This document shows positions 1 to 6,443 of a stretch of 27,871 bases of DNA, one piece after another (positions within the stretch are counted from its first letter, which is position 1; each line of letters begins with the position of its first letter). The notes under the pieces were generated by a model that saw only the letters and a program-made list of their open reading frames with translations, was not told the DNA's origin and searched no databases. A program made the translations under genes and the position numbers. This DNA comes from an uncultured Oscillospiraceae bacterium (GTDB lineage Bacteria; Bacillota; Clostridia; Oscillospirales; Oscillospiraceae). Where the stretch lies: the NCBI GenBank assembly GCA_934645175.1, contig CAKUDE010000032.1:1-27871 (forward strand). The letters are read 5' to 3'.

Positions 1-119
1 GCTGGCGAATACGGCGCAGCCACGGCGGGGAATTGCGGCGCAGCCACGGCTGGGTATCGCGGCGCAGCCACGGCGGGCGACAGCGGCGCAGCCACGGCTG
101 GCGAATACGGCGCAGCCAC
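1..119 (+). repeat. 24-bp in-frame tandem repeat
   Basis: Five copies of a 24-base unit with constant core GGCGCAGCCACGGC (third-base variants) and a variable six bases run from the window edge to about 119. Copies one (1-23) and five (97-119) are identical over 23 bases, exactly 96 bases apart. The unit is a multiple of three and encodes the octapeptide repeat of the truncated protein, so copy number can change without breaking the frame. Confidence 0.9.
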
Positions 120-342
120 AAGTCGCGGGAAATCAAAAACCGGAGCTGACGGCGTATGCGTTGCACGCGGGAATGGCGCGATGGTTTGCGGCGGTCTTGG
201 TTCTGTGCTGGTGATCGTTGAAGAGAACGAAAGTGACTGGGGAATCCGATGGTGGAAAGCGGTTGTTGTAGACGGCGAGACCGTCAAGTCGGACACCTGG
301 TATCGGCTCACGGATGGGGAAATCGTAGAGGTGAAAGCGTGA
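1..342 (+). CDS. Octapeptide-repeat (beta-solenoid-like) phage protein, 5' truncated
   Basis: Frame 1 is open from the first base of the window to TGA at 340-342, giving the last 113 residues of a protein whose start lies outside. The first 40 residues are five copies of an eight-residue unit with core GAATAG plus two variable residues (EY, NC, YR, DS, EY). This short, Gly/Ala/Thr-rich period suits a right-handed beta-helix, which is inference. After the repeat comes a globular tail with VLVIVEEN and a C-terminal segment rich in Trp and acidic residues (DTWYRLTDGEIVEV). I recall phage proteins with the same repeats and tail, sometimes labelled DUF7666; the function is unknown. Its stop codon overlaps the GTG start of the next gene (GTGA), so the two are probably translationally coupled. 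The call of a real gene is firm; the family name is not. Confidence 0.8.
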   Translation, partial: AGEYGAATAGNCGAATAGYRGAATAGDSGAATAGEYGAATSRGKSKTGADGVCVARGNGAMVCGGLGSVLVIVEENESDWGIRWWKAVVVDGETVKSDTWYRLTDGEIVEVKA

Positions 343-980
343 GAGTTTTGATAGCCTGCGAGGAATCTCAGACCGTCTGCAAGGCGTTTCGGGAACGGGG
401 GCATGAGGCCTACAGCTGCGACATCATCGAGCCGAGCGGAGGGTATCCGGAGTGGCATATCCTGGGTGACGCACTAAAGGCCATAGAGGGGGGGGGGCGA
501 GTGACCACCATGGACGGACAGACACATGACGTCGGGCGGTGGGATTTACTGATTGCGCATCCGCCGTGTACGGATTTAGCATCGTCCGGCGCAGCATGGT
601 TTGCGGAAAAGCAAAAAAATTTTAGTCAGCAGAAAAGCATTGTATTTTTCATGCGCTTCGTACTTGCAAACGTCGATAGAGTTGCGGTCGAGAATCCGGT
701 CGGAATTATGTCAACGGTATACCGAAAACCTGATCAGATAGTGCAACCGTGGATGTTCGGGCATCCGGAACAGAAGGCAACGTGTTTTTGGTTGAAAAAC
801 CTTCCAAAACTGGAAACGACAAATAACGTGAAGGCTGAAATGATGCAGCTTCCGAGAAAGCTGCGAGAACGAAATCACTGGTGTTCACCGGGACCCGACC
901 GGTCAAAAATCCGAAGCAAAACATTTCCGGGAATCGCGAAAGCGATGGCGGAACAGTGGGGAGGTATAAACCGTGAATAA
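339..980 (+). CDS. Putative DNA cytosine methyltransferase-like phage protein
   Basis: A 213-residue product from GTG at 339. This start is preferred over the ATG at 249 because an AGAGGTGA ribosome site lies just upstream, it forms a GTGA overlap with the preceding stop, and MRVLIACEESQTV is the usual N-terminus of this phage family. Residues 1-20 look like the first strand and loop of a Rossmann-type methyltransferase (VLIACEES), and HPPC at residues 74-77 resembles the PPC catalytic motif of C5-cytosine methyltransferases. The family is often annotated as a DNA cytosine methyltransferase, but I know of no proof of activity. It is followed directly by an adenine methyltransferase, which suggests both modify phage DNA. 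A run of ten G (488-497) lies inside the gene and encodes Gly-Gly-Gly at residues 51-53; a change in its length would shift the frame. Confidence 0.7.
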   Translation: MRVLIACEESQTVCKAFRERGHEAYSCDIIEPSGGYPEWHILGDALKAIEGGGRVTTMDGQTHDVGRWDLLIAHPPCTDLASSGAAWFAEKQKNFSQQKSIVFFMRFVLANVDRVAVENPVGIMSTVYRKPDQIVQPWMFGHPEQKATCFWLKNLPKLETTNNVKAEMMQLPRKLRERNHWCSPGPDRSKIRSKTFPGIAKAMAEQWGGINRE

Positions 981-1413
981 GGCGCTTTTATCCTCCCAAA
1001 AGATGGACTGGCGCACGCCGCAAGCGTTTTTCGACAAGCTAAACGAAGAATTCCACTTCAGCCTAGATGCGGCAGCAACACGCGAGAATGCGAAGTGCGG
1101 CCTGTATTTTACGCCGGAGACGGACGGGCTTTCGCGTGTGTGGGGTGGTCTGGGAGCTGTTTTCTGCAACCCGCCATACGGACGGGAAATCGGGAAATGG
1201 GTCAAAAAGGCATATACCGAGTTTGTCAATTGGGGGGTGACGGTAGTAATGCTCATTCCCGCGCGGACGGACACAAGTTATTTTCACGACTACATATACT
1301 GGAAAGCGGAAATCCGGTTTCTCCGTGGGCGGCTCAGGTTTGAGGACGAGAATGGGAGGGCGACGAACCCGGCGCCGTTCCCATCTATGATTGTGATTTA
1401 CAGGAAAAACTAA
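973..1413 (+). CDS. Phage DNA N-6-adenine methyltransferase (Dam type)
   Basis: A 146-residue protein starting at GTG 973, overlapping the previous gene by eight bases, with GAGG about eight bases upstream. It has the signature of the phage Dam family (PF05869): an N-terminal DWRTPQAFFDKL stretch, FSLDAAATRENAKC, and the catalytic NPPY motif at residues 66-69 followed by GREIGKWVKKA. The length is short compared with cellular Dam but usual for this phage family. The expected reaction is transfer of a methyl group from S-adenosylmethionine to N6 of adenine in DNA, probably to evade host restriction. It forms a methylation pair with the gene before it. Confidence 0.9.
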   Translation: MNKALLSSQKMDWRTPQAFFDKLNEEFHFSLDAAATRENAKCGLYFTPETDGLSRVWGGLGAVFCNPPYGREIGKWVKKAYTEFVNWGVTVVMLIPARTDTSYFHDYIYWKAEIRFLRGRLRFEDENGRATNPAPFPSMIVIYRKN

Positions 1414-1465
1414 GGCTGCCGCAGGAACAGAAACATAAAGGATTGCTACAAGGAGGAAACATAAA

Positions 1466-1738
1466 ATGACAATTTACAATGAAGTGACAGATTGCAAAAC
1501 GGCGCCCGATCCTACTGAAATTGCGCCGATATCCGGCATGTTGGCCGAAGCGGACAACTGCACCAAAAAAGCGCTGGCTATGGCTATGCGGATTAACGCA
1601 GCCTGCTTTGGAAAACAGGCGAAGGAGCAAAAGACCGGCGATCCGTGCTGTATGCGGGATGTGATTGCTCTTCATGTGGAGGAACTGAAAGCCCTTTGTG
1701 AAGAGCTGAACGACATTTCCAGAATGCTGGGGGTGTAA
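1466..1738 (+). CDS. Small phage protein of unknown function
   Basis: A 90-residue protein with a strong AAGGAGG site about ten bases before ATG 1466. It has no motif that I recognise. The sequence is mostly helical in character, with several Cys residues, including a CC pair, and a C-terminal helix HVEELKALCEELNDISRML that could form a coiled coil. It follows the methyltransferase pair after about 50 bases and begins a chain of short, closely packed genes, so it is probably part of the same early operon. The function is unknown. Confidence 0.75.
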   Translation: MTIYNEVTDCKTAPDPTEIAPISGMLAEADNCTKKALAMAMRINAACFGKQAKEQKTGDPCCMRDVIALHVEELKALCEELNDISRMLGV

Positions 1739-1744
1739 GGGGTA

Positions 1745-1975
1745 ATGGCAAAGTTTATCGAGGTACATCAGGGTGGAAAGCCACGGCTGATCAATCTGGA
1801 ATGGGTGGAGGATATCTGGCCTGCTGAAAATGGAACGCAGATTTATTTTGCATTTACCGGCGTTGACAACACGTCACAGGACTATATATCCACGGACGAA
1901 GGCTACGAAGAAATCCGGGAGCTGATCGCCTCCGCACAGGGCGGGATTCCAATGGGGAGGACTGACAATGGCTAA
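1745..1975 (+). CDS. FlbD-like small phage protein
   Basis: A 76-residue protein starting six bases after the preceding stop, with AAGGGG as ribosome site. MAKFIEVHQGGKPRLINLEW followed by a TQIYF strand and a C-terminal ESYEEI-like helix (here DEGYEEIRELI) matches a small family seen in many Firmicute prophages that resembles FlbD in layout: beta-hairpin, strand, helix. A link with flagella is not implied. The function is unknown. It overlaps the next gene by eight bases. Confidence 0.7.
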   Translation: MAKFIEVHQGGKPRLINLEWVEDIWPAENGTQIYFAFTGVDNTSQDYISTDEGYEEIRELIASAQGGIPMGRTDNG

Positions 1976-2294
1976 GGTGAATTGGATCAAAGGCAGCATA
2001 GCGCCGCCGGAGAGCGGCGAGTATTACGTCATTGTGGAGGCAACACAGGACATTATCGACCCTGAGACCGGAAAGACGTATTACAAGACCGGGGACGTTG
2101 AGATCACCGTAGACTGGTATGACGCCAAAAGAGGATACTTTGATAGCATTGGAGAGCGGAATCCTTTTTGGCGAGTGCTGGCATGGGCGAGCGTCTTAAA
2201 GCCGGATGTACCGGATGATATAAAGCCGAAACTGCGCACATACTTTGGCGTAAATGTCAAATGGGAGGACGGAAAATGGCTGACAGTTACATAA
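1968..2294 (+). CDS. Hypothetical phage protein, DUF551-like
   Basis: A 108-residue protein starting in an eight-base overlap with the previous gene; GGGGAGG lies just upstream of the ATG. The N-terminal WIKGSIAPPESGEYYVIVEA resembles the opening of DUF551-type proteins (W-x-P-x-x-x-x-P-x-x-G-x-Y). The central WYDAKRGYFD and FWRVLAWA stretches also recall that family, where a C-terminal tryptophan motif is usual. I cannot confirm the family. Function unknown. Confidence 0.65.
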   Translation: MAKVNWIKGSIAPPESGEYYVIVEATQDIIDPETGKTYYKTGDVEITVDWYDAKRGYFDSIGERNPFWRVLAWASVLKPDVPDDIKPKLRTYFGVNVKWEDGKWLTVT

Positions 2295-2647
2295 GCCGCG
2301 AAGAGCTGCTGAAAACGCTGAAAAACTACAGGGACATCGGCGAGATGTGGAACACGAAGGTCTGTGACCCGGACACGATTCTGCGGGTGCTGCAAGTGGT
2401 GGAGAACCTTGTGAACTGTGCGCCGGCCGTCGGACCGAGGCAGCTCGGAAATGAACTGGCAAAGGCGAAAGACGCGGCATTGAAGTTCCATCTGAAAATG
2501 CTCAAAGCGCAGCGTCAATATGACGATAAGCAATATACCCTCGCGGAAAGCACGAATTCCGTCCTGGCGATGGGCTTCTACAAAGGACAAGTTACCGTCG
2601 AGGAGCAAGTGATCGACTGGCTGGAAAGGATGGTTGGGAATGGCTGA
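2276..2647 (+). CDS. Hypothetical phage protein, helical
   Basis: A 123-residue protein. The start is placed at ATG 2276 rather than 2261 because GGGAGGA (2263-2269) is then a well-spaced ribosome site. It overlaps the preceding gene by 19 bases. The sequence is helix-rich: ISREELLKTLKNYRDI near the N-terminus, then a long amphipathic middle (NELAKAKDAALKFHLKMLKA). Proteins opening with a YISREELLK segment are common in Clostridial prophages next to zinc-ribbon genes, as here, and have no assigned role. Confidence 0.7.
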   Translation: MADSYISREELLKTLKNYRDIGEMWNTKVCDPDTILRVLQVVENLVNCAPAVGPRQLGNELAKAKDAALKFHLKMLKAQRQYDDKQYTLAESTNSVLAMGFYKGQVTVEEQVIDWLERMVGNG

Positions 2648-2939
2648 ATACATTGAGCGAGAAGCAGCACTTAAATATTTGCATTCCAGAGAGAGCGCTT
2701 TTGCTGATGATGTTGGCAAAGGCTATGCTGCCGGAATAGAGTCCGCAATCAGTATGATTCAAGCACTACCGGCCGTAGATGTAGAGCCGGTGAGACGAGG
2801 AACGTGGAGGCGAGAACGTAACAACTGGTACTGCTCGAGTTGCGGGAAGGGTTATCGAATCTGTAACGGTGCAAAATCTGCGAACAGCTTTATGTTCTGC
2901 CCCAACTGTGGCGCGAAAATGAAAGGAGGTGCAGAATGA
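2640..2939 (+). CDS. Zinc-ribbon phage protein
   Basis: A 99-residue protein from ATG 2640, overlapping the previous stop by eight bases. The N-terminal part (YIEREAALKYLHSRE, ALPAVDVEPVRRGTW) is a linker pattern found in many phage zinc-ribbon proteins. The C-terminal half has two cysteine knuckles, YCSSCGKGY and FCPNCGAKM, which should bind one zinc ion. Its partner or nucleic-acid target is unknown. It overlaps the next gene as ATGA. Confidence 0.8.
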   Translation: MAEYIEREAALKYLHSRESAFADDVGKGYAAGIESAISMIQALPAVDVEPVRRGTWRRERNNWYCSSCGKGYRICNGAKSANSFMFCPNCGAKMKGGAE

Positions 2940-3319
2940 AGGGAATCACATATTGCGGCGCCTGTGCCGATTACGACTACAAGAAGCACCGGTGTAGACG
3001 AGGAGCGAAATCGGAAAACAAGCCACAAGACCCGTTCTACGACGATTGTCCGCTTGCGGACGTGGAGCCGGTGAGACGGTGGATTCCTTGCAGCGAGAGA
3101 CTGCCGGAGGACGAAATTAGGAGTTATCTGTGTTGGTACGAATACTTTCGTTATGGCTCTTACAATGCGATGTACCAAACTTGCGGTATCGGCTATTACT
3201 GTAACGGTAGATGGGGCGGTGAGGTTGCCCAAGGGAGGGATGCAAAAGTTTTGTACTGGATGCCCCTGCCGGAGCCGCCGAAGGAAGGAGGAGTAAACGA
3301 TGGCACGGAGACTGATTGA
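2936..3319 (+). CDS. DUF551 domain phage protein with Cys-rich N-terminus
   Basis: A 127-residue protein starting in an ATGA overlap, with AAAGGAGG upstream. The N-terminus has a cysteine cluster (YCGACADYDYKKHRC). The second half carries the hallmarks of DUF551 (PF04448): WIPCSERLPEDE, a central YLCWYEYF strand and the terminal WMPLPEPP. The upstream VEPVRRW linker is shared with the zinc-ribbon protein before it, which suggests shuffling of modules among these small genes. The role is unknown. It overlaps the next gene by 20 bases. Confidence 0.8.
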   Translation: MKGITYCGACADYDYKKHRCRRGAKSENKPQDPFYDDCPLADVEPVRRWIPCSERLPEDEIRSYLCWYEYFRYGSYNAMYQTCGIGYYCNGRWGGEVAQGRDAKVLYWMPLPEPPKEGGVNDGTETD

Positions 3320-3599
3320 TGAAATAGCACTATCCGGACAAATCCAGTCAGAATACCACGGGGCTATATCAGATTCCGAAATGAAAGTCTATCAGGTCCT
3401 ACAAAGACTCGAATCTGCTCCGACTGTGGATGCTGTCCTCGTGGTAAGATGCCGGGACTGCAAACACCACAGAATCTTTCTGAAACGGGATATGTGTGCC
3501 AGACACGCACAAATCATTGAAGGGTGCGAGGTTGGGCTTTGTGCAACCCGCGAGGATGATTTTTGCAGCTACGGAGAAAAAAAGGAAAATGACAACTAA
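3300..3599 (+). CDS. Cys-rich small phage protein
   Basis: A 99-residue protein from ATG 3300 with AAGGAGGAG upstream, inside the end of the DUF551 gene. It shows the modular pattern of its neighbours: a helical N-terminal part, an APTVDAVLVVRC linker, then CRDCKH and later single cysteines ending with DDFCSYGE. This pattern is common in Clostridial prophages and probably binds zinc. Function unknown. Confidence 0.7.
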   Translation: MARRLIDEIALSGQIQSEYHGAISDSEMKVYQVLQRLESAPTVDAVLVVRCRDCKHHRIFLKRDMCARHAQIIEGCEVGLCATREDDFCSYGEKKENDN

Positions 3600-3798
3600 A
3601 ATACAGAATAACCCGATCAAGAGCGCCGATCTGTGCGAACGGTGCAGATTTACGAGAGACGTTCCGTGCGGCGAGGACACGGGCGGAGAAATGAAATGCG
3701 ACTGCGACTGCCCGCAGTATTCCGTGCACGGCTGCCGCTGTCTGTGGGTCAATCCGAACACACCGTGCCCGTACTTCGAGGAGGCGAAAGGCGCATGA
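3589..3798 (+). CDS. Cys-rich small phage protein
   Basis: A 69-residue protein. The start is placed at ATG 3589, with an AAAAGGA site close before it; the longer frame from 3496 would overlap the previous gene by over 100 bases. Ten cysteines lie in the product, including CERCRF, CDCDCPQY, GCRC and the final PCPYFEE, so it is likely a compact metal-binding protein. No function is known. It ends in an ATGA overlap with the next gene. Confidence 0.65.
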   Translation: MTTKIQNNPIKSADLCERCRFTRDVPCGEDTGGEMKCDCDCPQYSVHGCRCLWVNPNTPCPYFEEAKGA

Positions 3799-4010
3799 AA
3801 ATCGGCGACAGAGTTTCCCGCACGCCGTCCGTCGCGGAGAACGACAGATACCGCCTGCAGAAGAAAGAACCGCCGAGACAGACGGGAACCGTGATTTATA
3901 TACACCCGCTCGGGAGGTTCTTTACGCTGCGATTCGATTGCGGATTCTGCGAGGCGTTCCCGGAAAACCCCGCGACTCTTGAGGGATGGCCCTCATCCTG
4001 CGAGTTATAA
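3795..4010 (+). CDS. Small phage protein, SH3-like
   Basis: A 71-residue protein starting in an ATGA overlap with GAGGCG upstream. MKIGDRV, GTVIYIHPLGRFFTLRF and a short C-terminal tail form a pattern of beta strands typical of small SH3-like barrels. Proteins of this form are common as the last small gene before a phage packaging module. Function unknown. It is the last gene before an AT-rich gap, so it may end the early operon. Confidence 0.65.
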   Translation: MKIGDRVSRTPSVAENDRYRLQKKEPPRQTGTVIYIHPLGRFFTLRFDCGFCEAFPENPATLEGWPSSCEL

Positions 4011-4039
4011 ATCGAACCCGGAAGGACACTCCTATTTAC

Positions 4040-4068
4040 TTACTGCTATTATATTTATTATATATAAT
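4040..4068 (+). promoter_or_regulatory. Candidate promoter for the packaging module
   Basis: A gap of 92 bases, far richer in A+T than its surroundings, separates the small-gene operon from the small terminase gene. It holds a perfect TATAAT (4063-4068) with a weak -35 (TTACTG, 4040-4045) at a 17-base spacing. GTGAGGTG near 4086 is the likely ribosome site for the gene at 4103. Confidence 0.35.
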
Positions 4069-4102
4069 TAAATATCTATATTTTATGTGAGGTGTATTTT
4101 TT

Positions 4103-4702
4103 ATGGGTAAGAAGAAAATAGAATCTCAGAATATCTTAGAGGCGAATAAGCCCGCTTCGACGGAAAACAACAAACCGAAAAAGAAACCCTACCAGGTGCC
4201 TGATCTGGAACCCGGCGACAACACAAAGTACATCAACCATTCCATGACCATAATGAAGTGGGATAAGCCGGACATGGACAGCTTGGAGGCGGTGCAGAAA
4301 CGGTGCTTCGACTATTTCAGCCTGTGCGCTGAGAATGATATGAAACCTACCTTTGCGGGGCTGGCTCTGGCGTTTGGTGTGGACCGGCTTACCCTGTGGA
4401 GATGGTGCAACAATCAGCCGAGAAGCAGGGATTTAAGCGACTCTGTGCGTAACACCATTAAAAAAGCGAGGGATTTAATTAACGCGCAAATGGAGGATTT
4501 CATGCAAAATGGCAAGATTAACCCTATTGCCGGAATCTTCCTGATGAAGAACAACATGAACTACACCGACCGGCAGGAAATTGTTTTGAAGCCGGACAGC
4601 CCGCTCGGAGAATCGGCGTCGGCTGAGGAGCTGAAAAAGAAATACCTGGAGGACGTGGCCGGAAGCGGTGCGACTATCATCGGCGGGGAGAAGGTGGAGT
4701 AA
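4103..4702 (+). CDS. terS: Terminase small subunit (putative)
   Basis: A 199-residue protein. The first 45 residues are basic and disordered-looking. A helix-turn-helix-like segment lies at about 82-104 (FAGLALAFGVDRLTLWRW), followed by conserved MEDFMQNGKINPIAGIFLMKN at 130-150, then YTDRQEIVLKPDSPLGE. This order (HTH, then NGKINP-x-x-GIFLMKN, then a NPLGE-like tail) is a family usually annotated as a phage terminase small subunit in Firmicutes. It would recognise the packaging site on phage DNA and recruit the large subunit. Context supports this: the large subunit is the next plus-strand head gene, although 3.1 kb of accessory DNA lies between. An alternative is a DNA-binding protein of other use. 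Confidence 0.7.
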   Translation: MGKKKIESQNILEANKPASTENNKPKKKPYQVPDLEPGDNTKYINHSMTIMKWDKPDMDSLEAVQKRCFDYFSLCAENDMKPTFAGLALAFGVDRLTLWRWCNNQPRSRDLSDSVRNTIKKARDLINAQMEDFMQNGKINPIAGIFLMKNNMNYTDRQEIVLKPDSPLGESASAEELKKKYLEDVAGSGATIIGGEKVE

Positions 4703-4969
4703 ATGCCAGGATGGTCGAACGATTTCGCCGCTGTTGTAGAAGCCATAGACCGATTGTGCGCGGAGGTGTCGAAGCTTCGGAGGCCGCCGGTTCCGTTTGA
4801 AAACGTTGAGGAGATCATGAGGGAGATGGAACGCGGCGACTATTGCGTAGACTGCGACTTTTGCAGAGGCGCGGTAGCTTCCCCGGAAACCTTCTCCGTA
4901 ATGACACACAGCGGGAAACAAGTGAATGCGACTTTCAACTTTTGCCCTGTTTGCGGCAGGAAGCTGTGA
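4703..4969 (+). CDS. Zinc-ribbon phage protein
   Basis: An 88-residue protein starting at the base after the previous stop, with GGTGGAG as ribosome site. Two knuckles, CVDCDFCRG and FCPVCGRKL, bracket a strand-rich middle (FSVMTHSGKQVNATF), typical of small phage zinc ribbons. The N-terminal half is a helix that could mediate pairing. Its position directly after the small terminase gene suggests cotranscription, but no packaging role is known. A GCGACTTT copy of the repeat described downstream already lies inside this gene (4928-4935). Confidence 0.75.
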   Translation: MPGWSNDFAAVVEAIDRLCAEVSKLRRPPVPFENVEEIMREMERGDYCVDCDFCRGAVASPETFSVMTHSGKQVNATFNFCPVCGRKL

Positions 4970-5367
4970 GCGACTTTGCGACTATCCCGCGACTATCGGG
5001 CGACTATGAGAACGCCCCCGGAGGTCTTGCGACTTTCGGGGGCGCTTTCTGCGACTATGGCGCGACTATGACGGGAGGCGCTGCGACTATGATTTTCCGA
5101 AAAGCTCTATCGACTATGCGACTATACGGCGGGAGGGCTTCGGCTGCGGCGTGCTGCCGTATAGGGTACAGACGGGCGCAGGACGAACGAAAGCAAAGAC
5201 GGCGGGAACGGCTCGGCCGTCGCGCGAAACGCTCACAGGCGCGAAACGGTGCCCGCTGCGGAGCATGGGAAACGGGCGGGAGCGTCTGCGACGGCTGCGG
5301 CGGTGCGGAAATGTGCGCGGTTGGGCGAGTTCTCGCGCGTGCTGCGGTTTTGTGTTCTTGGCATTAA
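4966..5367 (+). CDS. Doubtful ORF spanning the GCGACTAT array
   Basis: A 133-codon open frame begins at a GTG that overlaps the previous stop (GTGA) and reads through the repeat array. The repeats yield DYE, DYG and ATM tripeptides, and the C-terminal half is Arg/Ala/Cys-rich as expected of a chance frame in G+C-rich DNA. No domain is seen. The only support is the coupled start. I regard it as more likely non-coding. Confidence 0.2.
   Translation: MSDFATIPRLSGDYENAPGGLATFGGAFCDYGATMTGGAATMIFRKALSTMRLYGGRASAAACCRIGYRRAQDERKQRRRERLGRRAKRSQARNGARCGAWETGGSVCDGCGGAEMCAVGRVLARAAVLCSWH
4970..5125 (+). repeat. GCGACTAT short-repeat array
   Basis: Seven perfect GCGACTAT octamers start at 4978, 4989, 5000, 5051, 5062, 5083 and 5118. 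Two GCGACTTT variants start at 4970 and 5029, and one TCGACTAT at 5110. All are on the same strand. Several successive starts are 11 or about 22 bases apart (4978, 4989, 5000; 5029, 5051, 5062, 5083), close to whole helical turns, as in iterons or multi-site protein-binding arrays. An 8-bp inverted repeat CGCCCCCG/CGGGGGCG (5013-5020 and 5037-5044) encloses the 5029 copy. The remainder of the 530-base gap (5126-5460) shows nothing I can name. Confidence 0.8.
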
Positions 5368-5461
5368 GAATAGGCGGGGAGAGTAAAACGCGCACAGAGC
5401 GCAAATAAACGCCATTCTCGAACGTGCGGAAGAATCGAACGGCAGAGAGGGCAAAAGAAAA

Positions 5462-5493
5462 CCGCCCCCGATCACCTCGGGAGCGGCTTTTTT
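5462..5493. terminator. Bidirectional rho-independent terminator
   Basis: An inverted repeat at 5462-5471 and 5477-5486 with a 5-base loop. Read on the minus strand the stem is ten pairs with one G-U and is followed by TTTTCTTTT; on the plus strand it has one mismatch and is followed by six T (5488-5493). It closes the minus-strand operon (stop at 5500) and stops plus-strand readthrough from the terS side. Confidence 0.85.
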
Positions 5494-5499
5494 GAGAGG

Positions 5500-6303
5500 T
5501 CAACCGGCAGCGGCAAGGGCTGCGGCTTCCGGCCTGATGCGGATATCATAGTAAAAATTCGTGTGGAAGTAGTCCACCATGGCATTTGATTCGTCGAAGC
5601 GGTACGCGCATATAATCGCGTTGACGCGCTCGACGGTCTGCCGCGCTTCATCTGTTAGGAAAGTCGTTGATTTTGCTATGTGGTATTCGTTAATCTGGAT
5701 TTCGTCGGCGCTTGTGTAGCGGTCATATTCGTAATTCGCGGCCATCAGGCGAACGTTTTTCTGCATGGTCGCGTCCATTTCCCAATAATCACGAGAAAAC
5801 ACGGTTTCATGATCGTTGATCTGAATCCATGCAGCAGAGCCGGGAATCTGATAGCTTGCGACGAAATCGGCGCGGGGAACGAACCACGAAGCCGGGGCCT
5901 TGATCCTTGCGGTGATGCTCTGGCCGCCGCTGTAGGTCTTGCAGCTTACCGTAACGCCCTTAACGCCTGCGGCCTTGAGGTCTGCGCGGATTGCTGCGGA
6001 AAGATCGGCACCGTATAGTGCGCGGTTGCTCTTGCTGCCGTAGACCGCGCCGCCGCCCATGTAGCCATCTGTAACGATGGTAGCGGCTTCGGTGTCCGGC
6101 TGCGCTTCCGTGGCCTGTGCGGATGCGTTCAAAATCGCGTCCCTTACTTCGTGTTCCCCAGCGTAGCCGTACCAGCATTTCTTCACGCCGTGCCAGCGCA
6201 TTTTCAGCGCTTTTAAGGCAGTGCGGACGGCCTCGCAGGGCTTGCCGTCAAATGTAACCTCCGTGCTGTTATACTGCGTGTTTTTGGTGATGGTGTACGT
6301 CAT
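5500..6303 (-). CDS. LPD29 domain protein
   Basis: A 267-residue protein read leftwards, with AGGAGG seven bases before its ATG. Residues 1-60 match a small domain often found beside LPD modules (strand with NSTEVTFDGKP, then LKALKMRWHGVKKCWYGYA). Residues 97-150 resemble LPD29 (large polyvalent protein-associated domain 29): LYGADLSAAIRADLKAAGVK, then GVTVSCKTYSGGQSITARIK. The C-terminal half has FHTNFYYDIRI at its end. Such domains occur in proteins of phages and conjugative elements with no assigned biochemical role. It is the last gene of a three-gene minus-strand operon opposite to the flanking packaging genes, typical of a gene expressed in the lysogen. Anti-defence or DNA-maintenance roles are guesses. 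Confidence 0.75.
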   Translation of the reverse strand: MTYTITKNTQYNSTEVTFDGKPCEAVRTALKALKMRWHGVKKCWYGYAGEHEVRDAILNASAQATEAQPDTEAATIVTDGYMGGGAVYGSKSNRALYGADLSAAIRADLKAAGVKGVTVSCKTYSGGQSITARIKAPASWFVPRADFVASYQIPGSAAWIQINDHETVFSRDYWEMDATMQKNVRLMAANYEYDRYTSADEIQINEYHIAKSTTFLTDEARQTVERVNAIICAYRFDESNAMVDYFHTNFYYDIRIRPEAAALAAAG

Positions 6304-6326
6304 TGTATGTTCCTCCTGAATTTTTC

Positions 6327-6355
6327 TTGACTTTCGGAGGAATCCGAGATAATAT
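6327..6355 (+). promoter_or_regulatory. Candidate plus-strand promoter in leader of LPD29 gene
   Basis: TTGACT (6327-6332), 17 bases, TAATAT (6350-6355; a perfect TATAAT also lies at 6353-6358 with a 20-base spacing). It points right, away from the LPD29 gene, and is followed 50 bases later by a plus-strand terminator, so it could drive an RNA of about 80 bases. GGAATCC/GGATTCC inverted repeats (6339-6345 and 6369-6375 approximately) flank the AT-rich core. Confidence 0.3.
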
Positions 6356-6407
6356 AATAAATACCCTGGATTCCTTCGGAGTGCTTTTTTGATTGTTTTT
6401 CGGGGTT

Positions 6408-6443
6408 GCCCGGTCGGTGTGCCAGCACTGGCCGGGCTTTTTT
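6408..6443 (+). terminator. Plus-strand rho-independent terminator
   Basis: GCCCGG (6408-6413) pairs with CCGGGC (6432-6437) and is followed by six T (6438-6443) at the 3' end of the 58 aa minus-strand gene. The T tract is on the plus strand only. It can stop plus-strand transcription through this minus-strand operon. Confidence 0.6.

Noticed and set aside
1..119. Possible CRISPR-like array at the left edge
   Set aside because: The 24-base units are contiguous with no spacers and read as an in-frame octapeptide repeat.
4970..5125. GCGACTAT array as CRISPR
   Set aside because: Repeats are only eight bases and gaps are 0 to about 21 bases, far too short for repeats and spacers.
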